A stretch of 64,000 nucleotides of DNA from Serinus canaria (taxonomy: Eukaryota; Chordata; Aves; Passeriformes; Fringillidae): contig NC_066313.1 in assembly GCF_022539315.1 (NCBI RefSeq), positions 9,799,764 through 9,863,763 of the forward strand, read 5' to 3'. Position numbers and translations under genes: made by a program. The first letter of the stretch is position 1. Each line of letters begins with the position of its first letter. Shown piece by piece: positions 12,721 to 23,546 of the stretch. A model generated the notes under the pieces. The model ran no database searches, was not told the DNA's origin, and saw only the letters and a list, made by a program, of their open reading frames with translations.

Positions 12721-14039
12721 AAACTACCAGCATCTGGGCTTTCACTGTCTTCTCATGGATGAAGAAATTTGATCCAGAATTTAGACTAGATTAGCTAGGA
12801 AAACATTTTTTCTACCACAATAAGAAAAAAAAAAGCAAAACTAAACAAAATCCAGCAAAATTCTAAAAGTTCCTCAGGTAGAGATTTTTGGCAACCAAAT
12901 TGTATCAGAGGATCAGACCTTAAATTTGCTAGAGATCTCATGTGACAAGAAGATAGTACTTTATCTGCTGGTCATATCAAATATACCTGGTGAGCTATTT
13001 AAAATACAGCATGTCTACTTGGATACTGTGGTTACTGAAGAACTATGGACACTACTCTTACAAAACAGCTGAGCTTCCTATATCACAATTTCAAGTATAA
13101 GATTTTATTATGATCATTATCTGATGTCTGTTAGGCTTCTGTGTCATTTATTAAGATGATTTTTAATTTAGTGTGTCTATTATAAGTAGAAGAACCTTTT
13201 TTACCATGAAGTTGTACAAGTATTTAGACAAATGAGCAGATAACTTTTAACTACATTGATGCTCTTTTGCTCCCTTAAGTTCACTTAGAAATTACTTTTG
13301 CCAGTACTATAATTAATTGAATTACGCTCATGAAGTCATTCAGTATCTTCATTAATTTAATAAAAAGTACTTCTTTAAACTCTAGTTTTAGAGCATTTCT
13401 CAATAAAAGTGATAGGTGGAGCAGTTTCTTTTGTACAAAGTCAAATTTTTGATCTTGTGGTCAAAACTTCTAATAGATCAGTGCTTGCATCTCTTGCAAG
13501 AGCTGAAATGAAGGCTGCCTTTTAATAACCACAGATGGTACAGAAAAGATGCACCCTAAATTATATGGATGATTGTTGCAGCAGACCCATACTGGTGTCT
13601 GCAGAACAGAGATGTTCACAATACCTGTGAACAATACTCTCAGCACATGGGCAAGGTGTTAATATCCATATTTGCACATCAGCAATGGAAAACAGAAGTG
13701 TTTCCTCTTAGTAGCTCATGAGATGCAGCTTGGGTTCAGAAAATCACTGAAAGACTGAGAATAAAAAATACAGGTAACAGAGGCTGTAGAACCCCCATCC
13801 AATTTGTGGTATTCAGCTGTTCTGCTGGTAAGACAGAAAGATAAATACTATAAATTTTTGCAAGCTCACTGTGTTCTTTTTCACAGGCAAAACAAGCTAC
13901 TCTGGGGGAGTAACTTCAGGCTGCAGTTTATGTAGGACATCCTTGTCATCTTATTGCAGGGGTTCCATTCTGGTGTCTCCTCATCACAAAAGTTTCATAC
14001 CTTCTTTGTGTTTCTCCTGGGCAGCTCCTCAGAGCACTG

Positions 14040-14112
14040 ACTCTCTCTCACTCTCTCACAAAGCAGCCAGCTGACTCCAATTCCCTTCTCACTCACTCAC
14101 CCACCCACCCCA
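14040..14112. repeat. CT-rich and (CACT/CACC)n low-complexity sequence
   Basis: CTCTCTCTCACTCTCTCAC at about 14041-14060 and a CACTCACTCACCCACCCACCCC tract at about 14089-14112. Both lie in the putative LTR, just downstream of its TATA box in its own orientation. Confidence 0.75.
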
Positions 14113-14114
14113 CT

Positions 14115-14123
14115 CTTTTATAG
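14115..14123 (-). promoter_or_regulatory. TATA box in the putative LTR
   Basis: CTATAAAAG on the minus strand, with a CACTG/GTGC flank and a G-rich tract immediately downstream. It is the best-formed core-promoter word I noticed in the window. If used, transcription would run leftward starting near 14090. Confidence 0.45.
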
Positions 14124-14258
14124 CACTCTTCTTCTCACTGCTTACAGCTGTGCCCTGTTAGAGTCAGGCCTGTTCCTGATCCTTGATAATTGGCCCAGCT
14201 GCAACTCCTTAGGGGTAAGATTACTTTCTACACTACCTTTATTTTCTGTCCCCCTACA

Positions 14259-16260
14259 GAACATTGATTAGAGCCCTAAGGGAAATGTTCATTTTCCTCA
14301 GGTAGCTTGGAAGAGAATCTCAGTGAAGTCAAGTGATTTTCAGCATGCCACATTCTATGATGCAAGAGATGCAGTTTCACCTCATAGCCCTGTGTTTGGA
14401 ATGTTATCCTTTCCCTGTGGTTGTGACACAAACCATGTTTGTGCTTACTAAGCTTCAGCAATTCCCACAGTGCTCTGATTTATCTTATTTTTCCATAAAA
14501 AGGTGGCATGACTCCGTAGAGTTTGACTAGCTGTGGTGATAATCTTCTGTAATGCCATGCCTGACTGAAGCAGCAATCCCTCTCTGAGGATGGAAGAAAT
14601 TGTTTTGTCTGAGTTCTGGTACCTCATAATTTGTTCAGCTGCACTTTTAAACTTACATATGACAACTGATTTTTTTTAAAGCAGCTACATATTCTTTTGT
14701 TAATTTGCAGGTTTTGTAGTCACTTAACCTGTTTTGCAATACAGACCAAACTGTTGACATTGAACTACATTTCTTAGCCCCCCATCAAATTTCTGAGCTG
14801 GGAACAAGGCCCTGCCTTGCATATCAGTGTGGAGAATGATATCAAATCAGTGTTCAGTTGTAGAGTCTTCTCATAAAACTCCTTAATTTTGGGCATATAA
14901 TAAAAAAAAAGGGCACTTATTCATAAGTTACATAATACACCTTAGGCTTACTCAAGGTATAGAAAAATATGCAGAGAAGTCCAGGCCTAGAATAAACACC
15001 CTCATCACCAGGCAAGAGCACACAGATAGGAAACAAGCTCTCAGAGCATTTAATGAGAGAGGAGCAGGAGGGACAGGGCATGGCAGCAGCTACAGGCGCA
15101 GCAAAAACAAATCCTAGATCAGATTTCTGATTCTCTCTCTCTCACAGAGCATCCAAGCAGCAACTTTAGTAATCCAGAGTCAATAACAGACCCTAATGCA
15201 TATTGTGTTCAAGTAACTCGAATTTGTAGTTCTAAGGTTCTGGCAAAAATAAAGTCAGGACTCTGAATTTCAGGAAAGCAAAATTCCAGCTCCTCAAAGA
15301 ATTAGATAGTAGGATAGTAGGATCCCCTGGGAAACACCCTTCAGGGACCATGGAGCAGAGCAGAGCTAGTAAAACTTTAAGGCATTTTCCACAGTGTGAG
15401 GGAGCTCTCAATCCCCTGGTGTAAGAAACCAGGAAAGGAAGGCAAGAGACTGGCATTGATGATTAAAGGCCCAGACCCAAAATAAACTGAATTTTCTTCA
15501 TTCTTCAGTAACGTGTTCCTGAAATAATGTAAATCATTAAATGAGACCCCTGGAAATGCATATCATCATTTTCTGAGGTTTCTTTGCTTCATCAACAGGA
15601 CACAGGGAACAGTCCAACTCCTCTTCCTCGGTAATTTTGTGAAAGATTTCAATTAAACAAAGTACACCAGCAAAAGAAAGCTAATTTGAACAACTGAAGA
15701 AATGGACTTGGCTTTCAGAGTCAATATCTTCATGAACTGAGAGCGCTAAAAATATCAGGCTGTGGTTTTCATTTTTTGCAGGTATTTAAATTAGATATTA
15801 TGGAAATCTTGACAGACATTGTAATTCCATTATCTACAGCCTCCTGAGTGTGAGCCAGCTGCCTTGCTGTTTAGGTTCAGCTTACATAACTGAGAAAGCA
15901 GCTATTCACCAATGATAATATTTATTTTCACTGTTCTTTTTTCCTTTTATTTATCATCATAATATTATTTTTCTTTCCTGCCTGCTCTTAACCTCAGTGG
16001 TTGCACTTGGGATTTCAAAGTAAGGGATGCATTAGGACAGAGATTGGGTTTATATGGAGTGAGTTTGGGCAATAATAAATCCTCCAGATTAATAATGCTG
16101 TGATGCAGTTTCAGCAGATCTTTTCTTTGGTTTTCCTGTACTAGCCAAGTCCAACTAAGATTAGACAATTTTAAGAAAAACAAGGGGTCTTTGTCTCCAC
16201 TGCCACCCTCACCTAAAGTAGTTCATAACTTAATGCTACTGTTAATTGGTAAGCATTCTA
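14259..16260. other. Unique stretch, no gene seen
   Basis: AT-rich sequence without a recognised gene or interspersed repeat. A small 8-bp period repeat (aggatagt) occurs near 15308-15324. Open frames on both strands are under 80 codons and unrelated to known families. Confidence 0.5.
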
Positions 16261-16500
16261 AAATATGTCAGGACAAGTTTAAATAGGAGGCATTAATTGG
16301 GATTTGTCCCATATGGGAGTCATCTTGGTCCTGCATAAACAGAGAGATGAATGAGAAGGCTTTGCTCCTGTTCGAAACGTGACCTCTCTGGGCTTATTTG
16401 GGCTCCTGATATAACAGGCACTGAAACAGCTAATTAGCTTGGCACTGTTTCAGACAGCTGGATTAGAGTCAGTGATAAAATGCAGCAGAAGGCACCTCTT
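16260..16500. promoter_or_regulatory. Candidate enhancer-like element with homeobox palindrome
   Basis: A 12-bp perfect palindrome AGCTAATTAGCT (16428-16439), containing the homeodomain core TAATTA, sits between the arms of an inverted repeat, CTGAAACAG (16421-16429) and CTGTTTCAG (16445-16453). A CAGCTG E-box follows at 16455-16460 and an AACGTGACC word lies near 16377-16385. Clustered homeodomain and bHLH sites with a nested symmetry are typical of vertebrate developmental enhancers. The function is inferred from motifs only; no conservation data are available to me. Confidence 0.3.
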
Positions 16501-19500
16501 GGCACAGGTCCCTGTAACTCATCCCGCCAGCCTGGAAATCCAGTGGAGTAGAGGGGTCCTCCAGGCTGGGGTTGGAGGCTCCTTCTGAGTCCAGAGAAAC
16601 CAAGCCATTTGTCAAAGCCACATTTAACTGTACATGCTTATACTGCAAGAACAGAGCAATTTATCTACCGTAAATCAGCCCCAGGACTGGGCCAAGCTAC
16701 TGTAAGTTCCTCCCCTGTGAGCAAATACTCTGCCACTCTGCAGAGGAGAGAGTTTCACAAACTCAAAGCTGCAATAATCCATGGGCATAGTGACCACTCA
16801 TACCCTTCTAACAAGGAGCTCTCACCAGCTACGTGTGCTTTACACCAGGGAGCATGAATTTTGTATCAATGTGCTTCAAACTACTTGGGAAATACACTTA
16901 ACATTTTATGCTCCTGAAGTGATAAGGGCTGCCAGCATGACAGGGAAATGTTTCAAAACAACAGGGATACAATTTCTGGGGAACACAGTTCTTGGGTAAC
17001 ACAACAGGATGAGATGTCTCTGTGTCAGATAAGAATAAATAGCAGCAATATTCCAAAAATGATGGTCATTGAAAATTTTCTTTTAATCCCCAGGTCATCT
17101 CTGCTGACTTCACTGTTGTGTGCTACCTCACAGGGACAAAATTCAAGACAGACTTTTTTTGAACAATGGTTTTAAGTTTAGCTACAGCAAGCCATACAGC
17201 TAAGCAACAGTTACATGCAGTATCCTTATTGGTTTTCCTAGATTTAAAACCTATGAACTCTCCTAAGCTTAAAACTTATGAATATAATTGGAGAAATATG
17301 ATACTGTACCAACACAGTAGGTTATTATGCAGCTAATCCATATGACTGAGTCTTCTCTGACATTCATGTTCATATATTCTAATAAAGCCTGAGCAGCCTT
17401 CTATTCCTATTCTTTATTTCATACCCTTCCCACTCTACACCCTCCTTTGAAAAATAGTATTGGTATGAGATAATACATTTGCACATTTTGTGCATACAAA
17501 TAGGAAGAACATTGAAGAATGTATTCCTACAGCAAGGAACACTGATTTTAAGCTAACTTGGCTATTATATGGTCCCTAAAAAATATGAAGAGATTTAAAA
17601 CATTCATCTTGGAGTTCAGCTATGGCAGGCTCGCCTCGTTTCCCATCCACATTACATTCCCTATGATGTGAAGGGATTCACGGAGCCTTCTTTTCTGCTC
17701 TCATTACAATCTTTGTCACTAGGAATGAAGTATCCAAATTTTAATGCCTCATAAATTTTGTCAGCTGTGGTGGTGTGCTATACTACTCTGACCTTTTTGA
17801 TTGGCTTGCCATTTGAGTTCTCCCTATTTACAGCTTCATTAACCTGTGGGGGAGTCGGGGACTGGCTACCAATCAAGGGACACTCTATTGAAAAGGTCAG
17901 CATAGTCCAGTATATTTACAATCCCTCCACAAACCAAGTGTGTGAAAGTTGTAGAAGTAGAGTTCCCCACCTGGCACAACAGCAGCAGGAAAAAAAGAAG
18001 TGACATGAATTCAGCCCAAATCCCAGACATTAGGAAAAGGAAAGGAAGCAGAAAAAAAGTCTCCAACTCAATTTCAGAGAACCACCACATTTGTAAACCC
18101 GCAGCTCTTAACAGAAAACATTTGATCTCAACTGGATGACACTACCCAGATAACTGAAATCTACAATTATTAGTATTTTGAATTAGTTTTGAAGTCAACT
18201 CTAAGGAAGCTACTGTCTGTTTAATATAATCCTGGGAAGCAAGAATGAAAACTGAGCAAGCTCTTTTGCACAGAGAGCTTTTTAAACAGGAAATATCTGA
18301 AGTTTGCCAAAATTCTTTGCTGTAGACTTTACTAAACATCATCTTCCATATGAGAAAACATTAGTAATAGTTATGTAATTAGGGCCATTTTAAGATAATT
18401 CAAAACTGATTCATAAAACAAACGTCTATTTAGACCACAAAGAGATAGGACAAAACTTAGACTAAACATGGGGTTTGATAGCAGAGGGCACTGTGCTGTA
18501 GGAGTCTCTGCTTTCAGATAAGAAAAACTAAACTAATGACCACTTATGATCAGTGAGGGTGTTTAGGCATGGTAATCTGACTGACCTTGCCAGACTCCAG
18601 CTTTTGTAATTACAGGCCTCTCAGAATACCTAATTTTCCCTAAATGTAAATGTTTTGTGGTGGCAGTGGGGCAGATGGAAAGAGCCTCCTTTCCTAAGTA
18701 CCTGAGCATTCCTATATGGGAAGCTGAACAGAATTTCTGGGGTAAAAAACACAAGAAAATAATTTTACATGCAGAGGTTTGAACTGGTTATCAAATTACC
18801 TGGGAAAGTAAGGTACAGTGAAGAAATTTTAAAAAGCAAGATTTCCCCTCAATCATCACAATGAACAAATAATGCCAACTCCAACTCATGGTTAATCTTT
18901 GGTTAATCTTTTTAAGACACTACTTCTGTCCAGAATTAGAAACAGATCCATTAAAGAAATGGATGAATTAGGCATTAATTCAACAGTTTTGGTCCAAAAG
19001 GATGCCATGTGTAAGGTTTTATTTCTCCCATCCATGTTAAACCTTTTACCACACCTTCAGTCACATCAGCTTCCCACAATCATTACAAGTACATGTCCAG
19101 GGGCTGTTGTAATTTGCTTCTTTATCAGTTACTCTTTAAATAAAGTAGAACTCAGGAGACAACTAATTACTTGTGTTAATGCTTCAGTTTCTAAGCAAGA
19201 GAAAATTTTAAGCTCAAAAAAACAAAGCATAAAACAAAATTGAGGTAGCTGCAAAGTGTCAGAATGGTGAATTACAAATAAAGCATGAATTAAGTCAAAC
19301 ATTAGCTGCATCCTGACAAGTTATACATGTGCTGCACTGCCCTTTGCAGCTACACTTGGGCCATGGACACGTGATCTTATGCTCCTGAAGAAGCCAGTGA
19401 GAGAATTCAAATACTTCTATTTCTCTTCCTGTTTAACACATTAGGAATATTAAGTTCCCATTCATTTTGATACTGTTTCCTATCCTTCTAGGATAGTGAT

Positions 19501-19959
19501 TCTCTCTTTTACTCAGGGACACCAATCCACCCTTTCATAAGGTATTTTCATGTTTGATGCCTGTAAAAGACCATGCATGATGTGCAAGAAGCAGAGCAAA
19601 AAGGACAGTAAGACTATTAATTCAAATTAAAAATGAAAAAATCTTGGATTGTATTGACATATCCCAGTACAGACATGTCCCATATGACACAAACACCAGG
19701 ATTTGAAGAAAAATCTTGTCATTACATGACTTGTTGTTGATGTGCTAGTCACAGAAAATGGTTTTAAAAAACGTTATACTAAGTGGTCATTTTCACTTTA
19801 TTTACCACAAATTAAAGCTGCAAAATTAATTAGATCCTATTGCTAATCAAATGAATCTGCTCCAAAGAAATAATCTGACATATTGGTAACTTGGTAATGT
19901 GTTGAATTTCTGTAGGCCAGTAATTTTTCTTGGCTTGCTCAACATAAACATCTAATAGC
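16501..19959. other. Unique stretch, no gene seen
   Basis: About 3.5 kb of AT-rich DNA. It contains a 10-bp palindrome TGTAATTACA at 18605-18614 and an 11-bp tandem pair (ggttaatcttt) at 18890-18911. Open frames up to 114 codons (18899-19243) show no recognisable domain. Confidence 0.5.
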
Positions 19960-19992
<33 letters not shown>

Positions 19993-20025
19993 CAACACAG
20001 TTTTATTGAAGTCTGTGTTGATTTA
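19960..20025. repeat. 27-A run followed by a 13-bp-arm hairpin
   Basis: Twenty-seven consecutive A (19960-19986), then TAAATCAACACAG (19988-20000) pairing perfectly with CTGTGTTGATTTA (20013-20025) around a 12-nt loop. The A-run could be the tail of a retrocopy inserted on the + strand, but the sequence upstream (19700-19960) is not one I recognise and no target duplication is evident. Confidence 0.8.
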
Positions 20026-22239
20026 AGCCATCTGAAGTTCTGGCTCAGTACTGAGATTATTTGTTATTACAAGGAAAGCATACGTAAAATCTAGGATATT
20101 TTATCTTTAGAGGCTTGGCTGGAAATGTTGTTCTTGGGTACATGAAGAAAACAGAAGACAAACATTTTGAACATGAAAAAATAAAAGCTCACATTTAGTG
20201 AGCTCTGAAGAAAAAACCTGATTGATTTAGTCAACTTAATTCTACACTCAGTTTTGTGCTGTTGCTTATCACACATACTCCCTTGCATTATAAAAAAGAC
20301 AAATCCTTGCTTAATTAATTTTATAATGTATTAGCCGACAGTACAATAATTATAATATCTTTAATTTCCTTGATCATTATTTTTGTTGAGTCCTAGAAAT
20401 GTCTTGGATACATGAGAAACTTCTCAACCTACCCAGCTGTCCAGTCTCCAAATAGCAGTCAGTGGACTCCCAGGAAAATCCCAAGAAACCTGAGCAATCC
20501 AAACCAAATCAAACCAGGAGGACTTGCAATTGCTACTAAAGACAAGGAATCACTAAGTTTATTTTAATTTATATATTGCCATTCATGAGAAAAGGCAAAT
20601 CACAGCCTGCTGGGGATGGTTCTCCAATCTGAACTACAGAAGTTGAGGTTCATGTCCATACATAGATTAGGTGCAGACATGGACCTGAACTTGCCTTTCC
20701 TAACAAAGGTACCTGCAATTCTTTCCTTATCCATTATCTTCTTCTCTACATGATCCCTTGGAGCTGCCAAGACAAAAATAAATGCTAAATACTGCTGCCA
20801 AATCTTTTATGAAATGAATTGTAGTGTAGACAAATGCCAGGTCCTGAGGGGAAGAGTGTTTGGCATAGCTTGTGGTGCTTCTGAGGACATGAGGAAACAT
20901 AAGAGAGAGGAGGTACTAAGGCACCTCAGAAAGGAAATTATTGGTTCTCCTTGTTCCTTCTGATGAAATACTGCTTCTACCTGAAGACAATTTCTGATCT
21001 TTCTGAAGAAATGAAAATAGTCTATGCATAACCATTTCCTAGGGATAAAAAGATTTCTACATTGCTAATGCAAGGTAGAAATCACTCAGGTATCCGAGTG
21101 AAGTCGTTGAGTGAAGTTGTGAAGCATGGGTTTCATTAAACCATTTTACTATTTAAAATGAGGCTTCCTTCATGTTTTATAAGCATCCCAAAAGCAATGC
21201 CAGGAACATTCTTCACTCATTCTTCACATGGTTCATGAATAAATGCAAATGAACACAGGCAGTCAGGTTCCAAAGTTGGGGAGAACAGCATTGAGAAACC
21301 ATTACCATTTAAATGATTTTTTTTTTTTTTCTATACATACATGGACATGAGAGGTTAATTAAAATGCACTATTAAAGCTGACTTTGTAAGAAGCAGTCAT
21401 TTAGCCCTTTGAATCAGGCCAGATCTTAAAAGCCATTTCACTTTCTTAATTGTAAATTCTCCATCACTAAAACTTTTCCAAAATGATAAGCCTTCATTCT
21501 GTTAGCAAGTGCCTAAATATATCACTAACTCTTGAATATTTTTCCTGTTGAGAGGAATAAATAAAGTAAGGTTTACTAAAGCTATCAACTGCATATCAGA
21601 CAAAAATGAGTTTTCAAAGTGAAAAATCTACTTAAGTTTAGGCAACACTCCCCCATCTCACTTATTAAAAGAACAAAGGTTTCCTTTAAGTACATCAAAA
21701 AGCAGGTAAACCTAAACCTCTTAAAAATTAGGTACAAAAGCTGTACAGAGTGACTGGGGGGATGAAAGGTGGGGTAGATCTCAGATGACATGAGGTGTGC
21801 CTACAAAAGCAAGCAGGGTTGTCAGCAGAAAGAATTAAGGGAACAAAGAAGTTGATGTCCCGGAGTGAGCACCCTAAGAGCCTTTTACTATGATTAGCTC
21901 TAATCTGGCTCTTTCTGGGAACCCAGTCCATGTGCTTTAAGACTGCTTGGGAAAGCAAAAAATTGAGGGAATGGGGAGGGGGTTTGTTTTCAGGAGGAAG
22001 CCTTTATTGTGAGCTAAAATGCTGTTACACAGCACTTGTATCCTGGATTGCAAATGGAAGAGAAATAGCAGATGTTCATCTCTCTTCCACAGCGATGACA
22101 GAGTGTGTTTACAGGTTTCTCAAAAAGTCATTCTCTCAATTGCCATTATGTACATTTACATAACACATTTACATGACACAATGCTTACAAAATGCAATTT
22201 AGACATATCTCACTGCAGAATATTCAACTACTGCTTTTT
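20026..22239. other. Unique stretch, no gene seen
   Basis: AT-rich sequence with a T-run at 21317-21330. A 20-base phrase near 20828-20848 (agacaaatgccaggtcctg) resembles part of a CR1 coding region, but it is too short to call. Open frames are short on both strands. Confidence 0.5.
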
Positions 22240-22510
22240 GCCTCTGTGAAGGGTTGCGTGTGACCTGAGCAGGGCGGTTCAATAGGTGAACTTTCGGAGA
22301 GGCAGCAGAGGTGGAACGCATTAGTGTCACTTAGAGAAACATCAGACATGTTGGGGTCGTTTCCATACAACCCACAGCCAAATAAAATGCTGTTGGAATA
22401 TTTCTTAACTGAAACATTTCTCCAGTTCATTCCTTGGAAAAGGATTTTATTTGAAAGAATGAAACATTGCCACCGCTTAAACGGTTTGTCTCTAGGCCAA
22501 GGAATGATCT
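22240..22510. promoter_or_regulatory. CpG-bearing candidate regulatory patch
   Basis: Several CpGs occur within about 260 bases (gcgtg, gcggt, tcgga, acgca, tcgtt, accgc, acggt) in a region where CpG is otherwise very rare. TGACCT (22261-22266) and AGGTGAAC (22284-22291) are nuclear-receptor half-site-like words, and GTTCA/TGAAC form a small inverted repeat at 22277-22291. The minus-strand open frame here (22224-22532, 102 codons) matches nothing I know. A conserved element or a decayed exon are both possible. Confidence 0.25.
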
Positions 22511-23300
22511 CTGTGCTGAGTGGGCACAGCACTTTACAGACTTGATGATTAAATTACAATGGCAGCATTTCACCAAAAGTAACCTTAACTGCTTAGAGCA
22601 AAAGCAGAAGTGGAGATCATGCTAGAGATTCCTAAAAGATGAAAAACATTTTGCTCCTACTTCCTCTCCATTGCAAAGATGAATTGAGACATCAGTTAGC
22701 CTCTGTATCGTCCCACTTTTATGTTAATTTTTGTCTGCATTTCTTACTGACATTGTTGTTTCTTGATATCTCTTTTTATACATGTAGCCTGACAGGGGCA
22801 GATATTTTGGGGGATTTGCTAAAAGGTAGATTTCCCCAGCATTAATTACAGCATGTGTCAAGCAGCCAAGATATTGTTAGAGAGAATTTTGCATCAAAAT
22901 ATTATAAAAAGCACATCTCTGAAGGAATTCCTGGGGGGAATCACACGATAGTTGCAGTTTCTATTGTATTTCTCTTTACATTTGTATGTCCCCTTGAACC
23001 TGAATATCAAATCAAATTTTAGAGAAACAGGATAATAAATATCTGCATGAAACAGTACAAATATTGCACACGAAAAGCAGCATAAACTTGCACCCCTAGC
23101 ATTTACAAATAAATTCACACAAAAGATGGAATGGTGGTCATACAACCAAAATCATGAGGTCATTAAATTGATGCAAAAAGTGCATTTAATTTAGTTTTAT
23201 AACTTCTTCAGGCTAAAAAAGGAGAGTACTTTTAATGCTATATCTATAAATTTTCAAGATTTTGCTACCTATGAAACAATAGAGATTTAAAAAAAAATGG
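22511..23300. other. Unique stretch, no gene seen
   Basis: Ordinary AT-rich sequence with short open frames on both strands. I recognise no repeat, exon or regulatory site in it. Confidence 0.5.
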
Positions 23301-23306
23301 GGAGAG

Positions 23307-23342
23307 AGAAGCCAAAAGAAAGAAAGGCAGAAGCCAAAAGAA
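23307..23342. repeat. Tandem duplication, period 22
   Basis: AGAAGCCAAAAGAA occurs at 23307-23320 and again at 23329-23342 within a purine-rich tract. The two copies are identical, so the duplication is recent or strongly constrained. Confidence 0.8.
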
Positions 23343-23472
23343 GGAAAAAAAATCTCTCCACAGTTATGTCATTCTCCAAGGAAAAAAAAAACCAAGTCTG
23401 ATTGTGAGACATTTGCCACCACTTCCTTCACAGTCAGCAAAAGACTCAAACAAAGAAGCAAACACAGAATTG

Positions 23473-23546
23473 AGCAGCAGAACTCACTTCATACTCCTAT
23501 TAATAGTGTCTAGCAGCAGAACTCACTTCATACTCCTATTAATAGT
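23473..23546. repeat. Tandem duplication, 35-bp identical copies
   Basis: A 35-bp unit beginning AGCAGCAGAACTCACTTC and ending TTAATAGT is present at 23473-23507 and, with no mismatch, at 23512-23546, separated by GTCT (period 39). Two exact copies in non-coding DNA suggest a young slippage or duplication event. It lies within 200 bases of the 22-bp-period duplication upstream. Confidence 0.95.

Larger units (their letters stand above)
13869..14258 (-). mobile_element. Probable LTR of an endogenous retrovirus-like element
   Basis: Read on the minus strand, the segment begins TGTAGGGGGACAG at 14258 and runs through a 'gttgcagctgggccaatta' block and 'acaggcctgactctaacagg' to a clear TATA box, CTATAAAAGAG, at 14123-14113. 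It then continues through GGTGGG/GAGTGAG repeats and CTCTCTC-type sequence into a more ordinary region with an AATAAG at about 13950. A TG start, a core promoter some 135 bases in, and a downstream weak polyadenylation word are the plan of an LTR (U3-R-U5), and the text resembles songbird LTRs as I remember them. No target-site duplication or internal viral sequence is visible, so the 3' limit (near 13869) is a guess. It could also be another promoter-bearing repeat. Confidence 0.5.

Noticed and set aside
20815..20860. Phrase resembling part of a CR1 coding region (agacaaatgccaggtcctg)
   Set aside because: Only about 20 bases match what I remember, and neither flank continues the similarity.
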